Shown here one piece after another: positions 1 to 8,056 of a stretch of DNA of 64,000 bases (the first letter of the stretch is position 1; every line of letters starts with the position of its first letter). This stretch comes from Xanthomonas hortorum (lineage in GTDB: Bacteria; Pseudomonadota; Gammaproteobacteria; Xanthomonadales; Xanthomonadaceae), in NCBI RefSeq assembly GCF_024339125.1, contig NZ_CP101417.1, positions 1,922,001-1,986,000 of the forward strand, written 5' to 3'. The position numbers and the translations under genes were made by a program. The notes under the pieces were generated by a model, which was not told the origin of the DNA, searched no databases, and saw nothing but the letters and a program-made list of their open reading frames with translations.

Positions 1-54
1 AGATCGGCGGAAGTATTCATCGATGACCAGGACGGGATGCTGCGCAAAATGTGA
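1..54 (+). CDS. possible 3' end of an upstream gene
   Basis: Frame 1 is open from the window edge and ends at TGA 52-54, giving a short tail that ends DQDGMLRKM. The composition is protein-like (acidic stretch, then basic C-terminus). Only 17 codons are visible, so neither family nor reality can be established. It would lie upstream of and co-directional with the kinase gene at 456. Confidence 0.3.
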   Translation, partial: RSAEVFIDDQDGMLRKM

Positions 55-455
55 CGGGCCGCAGGCGCCGCCGCAAGCTGCCGGAAGTCACCAACACAGC
101 TGCGGCGACGAACGGTCGTGCGATCCAACGCTACTGCAAGGTGCTGCGCAGCATGCGACCACGGCGGCGTCGGCCGCCAGTGACAGCTGTCACCTGCACG
201 CCATGACAGCGGCGACTGGCAGCGCTCGTAGTGCTGGACCACGCTGCGCCACCGTCATGACTGCCGGAATCGCCATGCTCTGCGTCCACCTGCACTGCCT
301 GTGCGTGCCGCTCGCTGTTTCAAGGGATTGCCACGTACCTACGCAATCGGGCGCTGCAGATGCATGAGACCGCTCGCCCGCAGCGGCCCGCAGCGTCGCG
401 TCACGCGGCGGGCCCGGCAGTGGCAGAATCCGATCACTCACAGGGACCCATCCCG
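55..455. other. non-coding stretch before the sensor kinase
   Basis: About 400 bases with no convincing gene. Short ORFs occur on both strands but have low-complexity Cys/Arg/Ala composition typical of out-of-frame GC-rich DNA. A CACAGGGA element at 440-447 is a possible ribosome binding site for the ATG at 456. No terminator or known repeat was seen. Confidence 0.5.
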
Positions 456-1643
456 ATGCGCTTATGGCTTCCCGGCTGGCTTCGCCCCGCCGCCAATTCG
501 CAGGTTGCAGCACGGCTGGCGCAAGGCCAGTCGCCGTGGATGGATGGCGTGCACCTGCTGTGGTCGAGCTGGGTGTTCGTGGTGCCGGTGTTTTCCTCGC
601 GCGGGTACGACAGCACCTGGCTGCTGTGCACGCTGCTGTCGTACCCGGGGTTCCTGCTGCTGTACGCGCGCATGTTGCTGGCGCCGCGCGGCACCCTGTA
701 TCGCTATGCCTGGGCGATGGGCGTGCTCAGTGCCGCGTTGCTGCCGGTGTATCCCTCGGGCATCAGCTATTTCGTGTTCGCCTGCCTGAGCCTGCGCCCA
801 TCCACGCGGCATGCGGTGTGGCGGCACTTCGCGATGCTGGTGGTGATGAACGCGCTGTACCTTGGTTGGGCGCACTGGCTGGGGATGCGCCTGCAGTCGC
901 TGGTGTGGTTGCCGGTGTCGGTGCTGGGCATGGCTGCGGTTGGGGCTGTCTACAGCATCAACGAACGCAAGGACGCGTTGTTAAGGCTGTCGCAGGACGA
1001 AGTACGTCGATTGGCCGCCACCGCCGAGCGCGAGCGCATCGGGCGCGACCTGCACGATCTGCTCGGCCACACCTTGTCGTTGGTGGCGCTCAAGTCCGAT
1101 CTGGCCGCGCGCCTGATCGAGCGCGACCCGCAGGCCGCGCGCAGCGAGATCGATGCAGTGGCGCAGATTTCGCGCGATGCCTTGGCGCAGGTGCGGCGTG
1201 CGGTCACCGGCATCCGCGCCGCCGGGCTGGTGGCCGAGCTGGCATCGGCACGTGTATTGCTGGACATGGACGGCATCGTGCTGGAACACCAGCTGGAAGC
1301 GCTGGCATTGCCGCCCGAACACGAGACTGCACTGGCCCTGGTGGTGCGCGAAGCGGCCACAAACGTGCAACGGCATGCGCAGGCCAGACGTGTGCGCGTG
1401 AGCTTGCGCACGTAGGGCGAACACGCGCTGCTTGAAATCACCGATGACGGGCGCGGTGGTGTGATCGTGCCCGGCAATGGCCTGGACGGCATGCGCACGC
1501 GCCTGCATGGACTGGGTGGCGCGCTGGAGGTGGAGGCCCTGCCGCGCGGCATGCGCCTGCGCGCCAGCGTGCCGTTGCCGCGGCCGACACTGGCGACGGC
1601 GCAGCCGCCATTGCCGGTCCCGTTGATGCCGCAGTCGCGTTGA
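456..1643 (+). pseudogene. DesK-type sensor histidine kinase, interrupted by an in-frame amber stop
   Basis: NarL-type (HisKA_3) sensor kinase: N-terminal hydrophobic membrane segments (about residues 25-165), then a dimerisation/phosphoacceptor helix with RDLHDLLGHTL, His at residue 200. The ATPase domain N-box (REAATNVQRH) lies near residue 300. TAG at 1413-1415 stops translation at codon 320. The same frame then continues without shift through the ATP-binding G-box (EITDDGRGG), GLDGMRTRL and a natural stop at 1643. The intact protein would be 395 aa. A single C-to-T change (CAG to TAG) explains the break. The truncated form lacks the nucleotide-binding G-boxes and should be inactive. Start ATG 456 was chosen over the upstream in-frame ATG 360 because the extra 32 residues look non-coding. 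It pairs with the response regulator at 1735. Sequencing error is possible. Confidence 0.85.
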
Positions 1644-1734
1644 TTGCACCTGCGCCGACTGCACCTCACTCAATGCACGGCAGGTGTCACCGCTGCTATC
1701 GTGCGCCACCATTGTCTGCATACGAGCGCGCGCG

Positions 1735-2337
1735 ATGATCCGGGTGTTGTTGGCCGAAGACCAGGCGCTGCTGCGTGGCGCATTGGTCGCCTTGCTTGGA
1801 CTGGAAGACGATATCGAGGTGGTCGGCAGCGCGGGCGATGGCGAAAGTGCCTGGCGCGAATTGCAACGCCTGCAACCGGATGTATTGATCACCGATATCG
1901 AAATGCCCGGTTTGACCGGCCTGGAACTGGCCCAGCGCATCCAGCGCCAGGCACTGCCGGTGCGGGTGATGATCGTCACCACCTTCGCCCGCCCCAGGTT
2001 TTTGCGCCGCGCGTTGGATGCCGGCGTCGCCGCGTATCTGCTCAAGGATGCGCCAGCCGAACAACTGGTCAGCGCGCTGCGTCAGGTGCAACGTGGCGGG
2101 CGGGTGATCGACCCGCAACTGGCAGTGGACGCGTGGGTGGAGGCCGACCCCTTGAGCGAACGCGAACGCACCGTGTTGCGGTTGGCTGGCGAAGGCCGCT
2201 CGGCCAGCGAGATTGCGCAGCAGCTGCAGCTGTCGCATGGCACGGTGCGCAACTACCTGTCCGAATGCATCGGCAAGCTGGGCGTTGCCAATCGTATCGA
2301 AGCGTATCGGTTGGCGCGGCAGAAGGGCTGGCTCTGA
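1735..2337 (+). CDS. NarL/LuxR-family response regulator (DesR-like)
   Basis: 200-aa cytoplasmic response regulator. The receiver domain (1-120) has acidic residues E8/D9, phosphoacceptor D54 (LITDIEMPG) and conserved K104 (YLLKDA). The C-terminal LuxR-type helix-turn-helix (about 137-195) carries LSERERTVLRLAGEG and the recognition region SHGTVRNYLSE. ATG 1735 is preferred to an upstream in-frame ATG at 1684 because the receiver begins immediately at MIRVLLAEDQ. It lies 91 bp after the kinase and was presumably its phosphorylation partner. In Bacillus, DesKR senses membrane fluidity and controls a desaturase. Here the cognate kinase is broken, so the regulator may be unphosphorylated or served by another donor. 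The target genes are unknown. Confidence 0.85.
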   Translation: MIRVLLAEDQALLRGALVALLGLEDDIEVVGSAGDGESAWRELQRLQPDVLITDIEMPGLTGLELAQRIQRQALPVRVMIVTTFARPRFLRRALDAGVAAYLLKDAPAEQLVSALRQVQRGGRVIDPQLAVDAWVEADPLSERERTVLRLAGEGRSASEIAQQLQLSHGTVRNYLSECIGKLGVANRIEAYRLARQKGWL

Positions 2338-2672
2338 AGCATTGACGCAGACGCGTTGCGTTGCGGTGCCAGCGAGCGCAACCCTGGATGGCATTGGCCG
2401 CGCAATGTCGCGCATCGATCGTGCACTGCCGCAGCAGGCAGCTTCCAACCGTGCCCAGGTGCGGCTAACAATACGACTGCGCTCACTACCAGGCGGGCGC
2501 AGCAGGTGCTAGGTACAGCATGCACCGCTGGCGCGCCTCGGTTCTGATTACGCAGTCAGCAGAGTCCGCAGTCCGCAGACAACTACTCGCCGCGATTTGT
2601 CAGCCACTCTAAAAAGCATGCCGCACGCACGCAGGTACACTGCCGAACGAGTGATCATCGCGAGCGAACTGC
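2338..2672. other. intergenic region upstream of the ThuA-like gene
   Basis: About 335 bases between two co-directional genes. No ORF with believable codon use, no terminator hairpin with a T-tract and no dispersed repeat were recognised. It presumably holds the promoter for the gene at 2673. Confidence 0.5.
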
Positions 2673-3461
2673 ATGAAATATCTGTGGCTGTTGGTTCTGC
2701 TAGTTGCCTGCACATTCAATGCATCCGCCGAGCAATTCAAGATATTGGTGGCGGCCATTCCCAACCAGTATCACCACGACTATATCCCGGTGGCCAAGCC
2801 GCAATTCGAAGCGATGGCGCGCAAGCACTATGTCGAGCTGGTATGGGCGTGGAATGCCAAGGCCTTCGATGGCGATCTGTCGCAATATGCGGCGATCGTG
2901 CTGCTCAATACACCGGCCACCGATCTGGATCCCACTCAGCGTGCGAACTTCCAGAAGTACGTGCGCAACGGCGGCGGCGTGGTCGCGGTGCACAAGGCCT
3001 TTGCGATCAAGCGCGGCGAGTGGGAGTGGTACGACCATCTGATCGGCCGCTCGTTCCGGACCCATCCGTACATGCAGACGGCGATGGTGGATGTGGTGGA
3101 CGCCAACTTCCCCGCCACTGCCGGCCTGCCCAAACGATGGGTGTGGACCGACGAATGGTACGAATACGACCCGCCGTACAGCGATGACCTGGTCACGCTG
3201 TTGACGGTGGACGAGACCAGCTACGACCCCACGCTGATCTGGCCTGGGCAGGTCGCCAAGGGCATGGGCAAACAGCATCCGGTGGCGTGGTATCACCATT
3301 TCGAAGGCGGCCGCGTATTCGCCACCGCGCTCGGCCATTTGGCCGAGGCGTATAACGACCCGCGCTATTTAGATCATCTTTACGGCGGGATTTACTGGGC
3401 CGCGACTGGCAAAGGCATCGACGCATTTACGCCAGCGGCTGAAACAAAGCGCCAGCGTTAA
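2673..3461 (+). CDS. secreted ThuA-domain protein
   Basis: 262-aa protein with a Sec signal peptide (MKYLWLLVLLVACTFNASA, likely cut after residue 19), so periplasmic or secreted. The remainder is a ThuA-like class I glutamine-amidotransferase-fold domain: a starting strand (FKILVAAIPN), the segment AAIVLLNTP, the turn RNGGGVVAVH, then HPVAWYHHFEGGRVFATALGH, which is typical of the family C-terminus. ThuA proteins are associated with trehalose and other sugar metabolism, but the reaction is unproven for most members. It appears monocistronic, and a hairpin at 3469-3489 follows the stop. Substrate unknown. Confidence 0.8.
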   Translation: MKYLWLLVLLVACTFNASAEQFKILVAAIPNQYHHDYIPVAKPQFEAMARKHYVELVWAWNAKAFDGDLSQYAAIVLLNTPATDLDPTQRANFQKYVRNGGGVVAVHKAFAIKRGEWEWYDHLIGRSFRTHPYMQTAMVDVVDANFPATAGLPKRWVWTDEWYEYDPPYSDDLVTLLTVDETSYDPTLIWPGQVAKGMGKQHPVAWYHHFEGGRVFATALGHLAEAYNDPRYLDHLYGGIYWAATGKGIDAFTPAAETKRQR

Positions 3462-3468
3462 GCATTAG

Positions 3469-3502
3469 CCCTCTCACCTCGGGAGAGGGGTTGGGGTGAG
3501 GG
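3469..3502. repeat. short hairpin repeat between convergent genes, probable terminator
   Basis: CCCTCTC (3469-3475) pairs with GAGAGGG (3483-3489) and is followed by GGTTGGGGTGAGGG, giving a nested alternative pairing. This type of CCCTCTCACC/GGGGTGAGGG element is common between Xanthomonas genes. Its place between two convergent genes (ends 3461 and 3560) suggests a bidirectional terminator, although there is no T-tract. Confidence 0.55.
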
Positions 3503-3559
3503 TACGTCCGCGCAGTGCAATCACGCTGTGCAACACGTCCTCAACCACGCACCCACTCA

Positions 3560-4102
3560 TCAACGCGCAGACCGCTCCCCACGCGCCATGCTGGAAAACA
3601 CGCCGTCCCGGCGCACCCATGCATGAAACAACGCCGCGCTCAGATGCCCCAGCACGGTGGCAAACAACAGATACGCCAACCAGCCATGTGCGCTACGTAG
3701 CCACGCGTACAACGCAGGATCGTGCGGTGCGATCGGCGGCAATTGCGCGCCAGGCCACAACACGATCGGATACGCGCCGGCCGACAACATCGCCCAGCCG
3801 ATCAGCGGCATGCCGAGCATCAACGCATACAGCAACCAGTGCGAGGCGATCGCAGCAGCTTTTTGCCACGCCGGCAGATCGGCCGGCAACGGCGGCGGGC
3901 GGTTGCGCAGGCGGTTGATCAAGCGCAGCACCGCAAGGATCAGGATCGTGATACCCAGCGGACGATGCAGATCGATCAACCATGGCCGCTGCGTGACCGA
4001 GGCCACCATGCCTACGCCGACGAACAACATGGTCAGGATCATCGCGGCCATCAACCAATGCAGCACGCGTGCGGGCAGATTGAAGTGGGTATGGCTGCTC
4101 AT
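3560..4102 (-). CDS. cytochrome b561 family protein
   Basis: 180-aa inner-membrane di-haem cytochrome b561. Four hydrophobic helices are visible (about residues 14-34, 46-62, 83-108 and 138-160) with histidines in the positions expected for haem ligands: RVLHWLM in helix 1, LHRPLG before helix 2, ASHWLLYALM in helix 3 and SAHGWLAYLLF plus LGHLSAALFH in helix 4. It would pass quinol electrons to a periplasmic partner. Its start overlaps the stop of the peroxidase gene by ATGA (4099-4102), so the two are translationally coupled and the peroxidase is the likely electron acceptor. Confidence 0.85.
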   Translation of the reverse strand: MSSHTHFNLPARVLHWLMAAMILTMLFVGVGMVASVTQRPWLIDLHRPLGITILILAVLRLINRLRNRPPPLPADLPAWQKAAAIASHWLLYALMLGMPLIGWAMLSAGAYPIVLWPGAQLPPIAPHDPALYAWLRSAHGWLAYLLFATVLGHLSAALFHAWVRRDGVFSSMARGERSAR

Positions 4103-5193
4103 GGGTGGGCTCCCTGGCCGGTGGCGGCACTGCCTTGGCCGTTGGCGATCTCATGCTCGCGCCGATTGAACGATTGCGAATACACCGACGAACGCGCCGC
4201 CAGGATCGGGTCGTTCGATCCGGCGATACCCTTGGGCAAAATCAGCGGGTCGTAGTTGAGATCGCGGCACGGGCCGGTGGCCTGCGGCTCGGCATGATCG
4301 ATCGAGACGGTGCCGGCCACGATCTGCTTGCGGCTCTCCGGCCACGGCTGCGAAGGATCGTCCACCGCATCGCCCGGTTCGGCAATGGTCAGCACCATGT
4401 CCCAACGCAACGGTCCCTGCGCCAGACGTTGATCGAGATCGGTGGCGAGAAAATCGCCATCGGCCTTGGCACGCTGCTCGGCACTCAATTCCTTGAACGG
4501 CGTATGCGGGCGCATCGACCAGCGGATGTAACGCTCGCGTCCATCGGCGGCAATGGCGCGGAAGGAATTCACCCCGTTGTACTGCGTGTTGGCCCAACTA
4601 TCCGACCACGGCGCGGTCTTGGCCCACTGCTGAAACTTGGCCGCCTCCGGATACTGCTTGCCGAACGCGGCCAGCTTGGCCGGATCGGGTTTGCCGGTGG
4701 CCGGGTCCGGCTTGGAGGCCACATTGAGCGCCTGAAAACCGGCGGGCGTGGCCACCACGAAGAACGGAAAACTGTTCATCGCGGTGCGCCATTCCTGCCC
4801 GTCGTCGCTGCGCAACAGCAGCGCCATGCTGCGTACGCGCGCGGCGCCATCGGCGCCATGCGGGTCGCCGCCGCCGATCGACATGCGCCCGAGCACCGGC
4901 GTGCTGGCCTGGCTGAAGATGCGTGCCGACGACAGCCAGGTCGCCTTGCCGCTGGCCTTGAATTCGCCGCTCACACACACGCCTTTGGTGTGCGCGCGGC
5001 GAAAGCCCGGATGCGGCGGTCCGCTGGATTCGATGGTGTCGGTCATGCGCGCGGCGGTGAGCCGGTCGCTACCGATCCAGCCGGCGGTCCAGGCAAACGC
5101 CACCGCGATGCCGCCGGCAATCGCAGCGATGCCGAGCAGCGGCGGCACAGCACGTGAGCGCTGCGGCGGTGGAGAGGGAGGTGGCACGTTCAT
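4099..5193 (-). CDS. membrane-anchored catalase-related peroxidase (SrpA-like)
   Basis: 364-aa member of the small catalase-fold peroxidase group. An N-terminal proline-rich tail and one transmembrane helix (about residues 18-38) anchor a periplasmic haem domain. The catalytic His lies in FRRAHTKGVCVSGEF, the distal segment is NSFPFFVV, and the proximal haem-ligand Tyr lies in SSVYSQSFNRR near the C-terminus. Such proteins keep peroxidase activity but usually lose catalase activity. ATG 5193 was chosen over an upstream in-frame ATG at 5256 because GGAG sits a few bases before it and the protein then starts just before the anchor. It is translationally coupled to the cytochrome b561 gene, which suggests a quinol-driven periplasmic peroxide-reducing pair. 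Confidence 0.8.
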   Translation of the reverse strand: MNVPPPSPPPQRSRAVPPLLGIAAIAGGIAVAFAWTAGWIGSDRLTAARMTDTIESSGPPHPGFRRAHTKGVCVSGEFKASGKATWLSSARIFSQASTPVLGRMSIGGGDPHGADGAARVRSMALLLRSDDGQEWRTAMNSFPFFVVATPAGFQALNVASKPDPATGKPDPAKLAAFGKQYPEAAKFQQWAKTAPWSDSWANTQYNGVNSFRAIAADGRERYIRWSMRPHTPFKELSAEQRAKADGDFLATDLDQRLAQGPLRWDMVLTIAEPGDAVDDPSQPWPESRKQIVAGTVSIDHAEPQATGPCRDLNYDPLILPKGIAGSNDPILAARSSVYSQSFNRREHEIANGQGSAATGQGAHP

Positions 5194-5805
5194 GGCTGAC
5201 TCCGGTGGGCGATGCAATGAGGGTCGATGCGGTACTGAGTCAATGCAGTAAGACAATGTGCGGCGCAGAGATGGTCAGGCCCGCCAACGTGCGGCGCAGG
5301 CACGACCCGTCGGCGAATAGTCCACGCTCCAGTGCGTCTACTGTGTGATGCTGCCACCAAAGCGGCCGATGAATGATCCCGATGACGGGCAATGGCGCAG
5401 CGTGCTGAGGGCATTACGCCTTCGACCCGCTCGGCTTGGGGATCTCCAGATGACGCTGAAGCTCGAGCGCTCGGTCACCTTGAGAGAGTAATCGAACGGT
5501 CTGGATGCGTCGGTTGTAGAGCATTGGTGCTGCGACTTGGCTGCAGGGTCCTTGCCCGCCCACCATCGCGGGACACGCCGCAAGTACGTCCCTGTAGGCT
5601 CTTACGCGGCATCCATGCCGCGTAAGGTCCCGCGAGGGTGGGCGGGCAAGGACCAGTGGAGATGGTCGGTGTGCATGGTTGCGAGCAGTGCATGCGGTGC
5701 GGTCTGATCAGGCAGCTTCAATCCGATCAACGTTTCTGCAATTGCCGACATCACATCACGCGTCAACGAAGGCCAGTGTGGCCAATGCTGTGTCGCCAGC
5801 CGGCC
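5194..5805. other. intergenic region containing a palindromic repeat
   Basis: About 610 bases between two minus-strand genes. The part 5194-5511 holds no convincing gene and presumably contains the promoter for the peroxidase operon. The part 5512-5668 is one copy of the type A palindromic repeat listed separately, and related sequence continues to about 5700. Short ORFs here match only other copies of the repeat. Confidence 0.6.
5512..5668 (-). repeat. type A palindromic repeat, copy 1
   Basis: Inverted copy of the element also found at 22767-22922 and 28659-28826. The core is a 12-bp stem, CTTACGCGGCAT/ATGCCGCGTAAG (5600-5625), flanked by a second pair of inverted arms (CCATCGCGGGAC and GTCCCGCGAGGG) and a third (GGTCCTTGCC and GGCAAGGACC). 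It begins with TTGTAGAGC. Similarity to the 28-kb copy continues past 5668 to about 5700. Confidence 0.85.
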
Positions 5806-7176
5806 TCAGCCACCGTAACGCTGCTTGAGCATCGCGTAAGCCGAGCGCAACGCCAATGCTTCGCCACCGGCCGGGCGGCCGGGGCGGTCGCTGTCGTTCC
5901 AGGCGTACACGTCCAGATGCGCCCATCGCTGGCCGGGTGCGACGAAGCGCTCCAGATACAGCGCGGCAGTGACGGCGCCGGCCATGCGCGAGCCGGCGTT
6001 GGCCATGTCGGCCACGTGGCTGTTGAGATAGCGCAGGTACGGGCGCCACAGCGGCATGCGCCAGACCGGGTCGCGGGTCTGCTCGCCGGCGCTCAGCCAG
6101 GCCTGCGCCAGAGCATCGTCGTTGGCGAACAGCGCAGGCAGATCCGGGCCAAGCGCGATGCGCGCGGCACCGGTGAGCGTGGCGAAATCCAGGATCAGAT
6201 CGGGACGCTGCTCGGTGGCGTAGCTCAGCGCATCGCACAGCACCAGGCGGCCTTCGGCATCGGTGTTGTCCACTTCCACCGTAACGCCGGCGCGGGTGGT
6301 GATGACTTCGCCGGGGCGGAACGCATCCGGGCCAACCGCGTTTTCCACCGCAGGAATCAGCAAGGTCAGCCGCACCGGCAACTGCTGCGCCATCACTAGG
6401 CCGGCCAGGGCCAATGCATGCGCCGCACCGCCCATATCCTTTTTCATGTTGCGCATGCCGTCGGCCGGTTTCAGATCCAGCCCGCCGGTGTCGAAGCACA
6501 CGCCCTTGCCGACCAGCACCAGATGCGGATGCTCGGCCGCGCCCCAGCGCAGCGCGATCAGACGCGGCGCGCGATGCGAGGCGCGTCCCACTGCATGGAT
6601 GGTGGGGAAGTTCTGCGCCAGCAACTGCTCGCCGACGATCGCCTCGACCTGCGCGCCATGCGTTTGCGCCAGTGCGCGCGTGGCATCTTCCAGCTGTTGC
6701 GGGCCCATGTCTTCGGTGGGTGTGTTGACCAAGTCGCGCACGCGTAAGCAAGCTTCGATCAAGGCGCGGGTTTCCGCCGATGGCGCAGCCGCCAGTTCGG
6801 CCGGTGCACGCGGCACCTTGCGATAGCGCGAGAAGCGATACGCGCCCAAGCCCCAGCCCAGGTGCAGCAGCGCCTGTTCGGTGTCGCTCAATGCGCTGGC
6901 CAGCGTCCAGCGGCTCGCCGGCGGCAACGCCATCGGTGCATGTGCGTAGGCGTAGGCATCGGCGCGGTCGCCAATGCCCAGGATCGCCCCGGCCAGCCCG
7001 TTTTCGCCTGGCAACAACAACACGCTGCCCTGTGTGGCATCGAAGCGCTGCGCCTGCGCCCACGCCAACACGCGCGTGGGCTGCTCGGCGCACCAACCTG
7101 CAAAGCCTGCGCGGTCGAGCACATACAGCGGCAACGCGGCGGCGTTGGGATCGATGAAACCGGTGAGCTGCGACAT
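5806..7176 (-). CDS. M17 leucyl aminopeptidase family protein
   Basis: 456-aa cytoplasmic two-metal aminopeptidase that releases N-terminal residues from peptides. The catalytic C-terminal domain (about residues 150-456) contains the metal and active-site set GKGVCFDTGG (K224, D229) and the family signature NTDAEGRL (residues 304-311), followed by DFATLTGAARIALG. The N-terminal domain (1-140) is divergent, as in the shorter PepB-like members, rather than the 500-aa PepA form. An end-of-gene SRMAGAVTAALYLERFV helix is typical. It is separated from the HAD gene by a short gap and shares its strand; co-transcription is likely. Confidence 0.9.
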   Translation of the reverse strand: MSQLTGFIDPNAAALPLYVLDRAGFAGWCAEQPTRVLAWAQAQRFDATQGSVLLLPGENGLAGAILGIGDRADAYAYAHAPMALPPASRWTLASALSDTEQALLHLGWGLGAYRFSRYRKVPRAPAELAAAPSAETRALIEACLRVRDLVNTPTEDMGPQQLEDATRALAQTHGAQVEAIVGEQLLAQNFPTIHAVGRASHRAPRLIALRWGAAEHPHLVLVGKGVCFDTGGLDLKPADGMRNMKKDMGGAAHALALAGLVMAQQLPVRLTLLIPAVENAVGPDAFRPGEVITTRAGVTVEVDNTDAEGRLVLCDALSYATEQRPDLILDFATLTGAARIALGPDLPALFANDDALAQAWLSAGEQTRDPVWRMPLWRPYLRYLNSHVADMANAGSRMAGAVTAALYLERFVAPGQRWAHLDVYAWNDSDRPGRPAGGEALALRSAYAMLKQRYGG

Positions 7177-7218
7177 GGGAATCCTTGAATGCGGCGCCGT
7201 GCGCCGAGCAATAGTGGC

Positions 7219-7956
7219 TCAGGCGGGAAGGCGGACGCCATCGTGTGCGGCGCCTGGATGCGGCCGGTGTGCGTCGAGCCAATCGGCCAGCCCGGCCATG
7301 GAGTCGAACTCCAGATCGGGCTGCTGTGTGGGGTGCGACCATTGCGCGCCTTCGCGATTGATCCAGCATGCGCGCAAGCCGGCATCCAGCGCGCCCAGCA
7401 CGTCCATGCGCACGTGGTCGCCCACATGCAGCACCTGGGCCGGCGGCGCGTCCAGCCGCGCGCATGCGGCCAGGAAGATGCTCGGGTCGGGTTTTGCGCT
7501 GCCGTGTTCGCGCGAGCCCAGCTGAAACGCAAAGTGGTGCATCAGCCCGATGCGCTGAAGATCGGCGTTGCCGTTGCTGAGCGCCGCCACCGGCACATGT
7601 GCGGCAATGCGCGCCAGTGCGTCGAGCGCGTCCGGATAGCATTCCACCTGGTTGCGCGCGGCGTAGAACACCTCATAGGCGGGTTCGAGCAACGCCAGAT
7701 CGCCGCCGCTCTCGCGCAGTGCCATTTCCAGCGTCAACCGGCGCAGCGCGCTGAGGTCGTGATGCAGGTGCGGGTTGTCGGCAAAGCTGCGCTCGCGCAG
7801 TTCGCGCATTGCCTCTACCGGGAAGCGCTCGGCAGTGACCGGGCTGTGCTCGCGCATCCAGTCGTACAGCACCTGATCGATCCGCGCCCCGATCGGCGCA
7901 AAGGGCCACAACGTATCGTCGAGGTCGAGAGTGATGGCGCTGATGTGGAAGCTCAT
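7219..7956 (-). CDS. HAD-superfamily hydrolase
   Basis: 245-aa haloacid-dehalogenase-fold phosphatase. Motif I is DLDDTLW (nucleophile D11, acid D13); motif II is ALSNGNADL; motif III Lys lies in SAKPDPSIF; motif IV is HVGDHVRMDVLGA. The inserted helical cap (about residues 20-95) marks a subfamily I phosphatase acting on small phosphorylated metabolites, possibly nucleotides as in YjjG. ATG 7956 is used because motif I lies 10 residues in. Longer in-frame starts run into an intergenic inverted repeat. Substrate not predictable. Confidence 0.85.
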   Translation of the reverse strand: MSFHISAITLDLDDTLWPFAPIGARIDQVLYDWMREHSPVTAERFPVEAMRELRERSFADNPHLHHDLSALRRLTLEMALRESGGDLALLEPAYEVFYAARNQVECYPDALDALARIAAHVPVAALSNGNADLQRIGLMHHFAFQLGSREHGSAKPDPSIFLAACARLDAPPAQVLHVGDHVRMDVLGALDAGLRACWINREGAQWSHPTQQPDLEFDSMAGLADWLDAHRPHPGAAHDGVRLPA

Positions 7957-7970
7957 CGCGAGATTGTAAT

Positions 7971-8056
7971 GCCGGGAATGGGGAGTCGGGAATCGAGAAT
8001 GGGTAGAGCGGCGCCTCTGCTCTTGCGATTCCCAACTCCCGATTCCCGATTCCCGG
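7971..8056. repeat. inverted GGGAATCGGGAAT-type repeat
   Basis: The left arm (7971-8003) is an imperfect tandem of GGGAATGGGGAGTC units. The right arm (8027-8056) is the reverse complement type, GATTCCCGATTCCCGG, giving a long imperfect hairpin. It fills the space between the stop of the permease gene at 8057 and the start of the HAD gene at 7956. Single arms of the same family occur at 57811-57840 and 63660-63695. Confidence 0.75.

Noticed and set aside
23-367. 114-aa ORF at the left edge
   Set aside because: Cys/His/Ala/Thr-rich, no motif, overlaps other equally poor frames.
5756-7642. 628-aa minus-strand ORF overlapping the aminopeptidase and HAD genes
   Set aside because: Arg/Ala-rich composition typical of a shifted frame in GC-rich DNA; the overlapping M17 and HAD frames carry family motifs.
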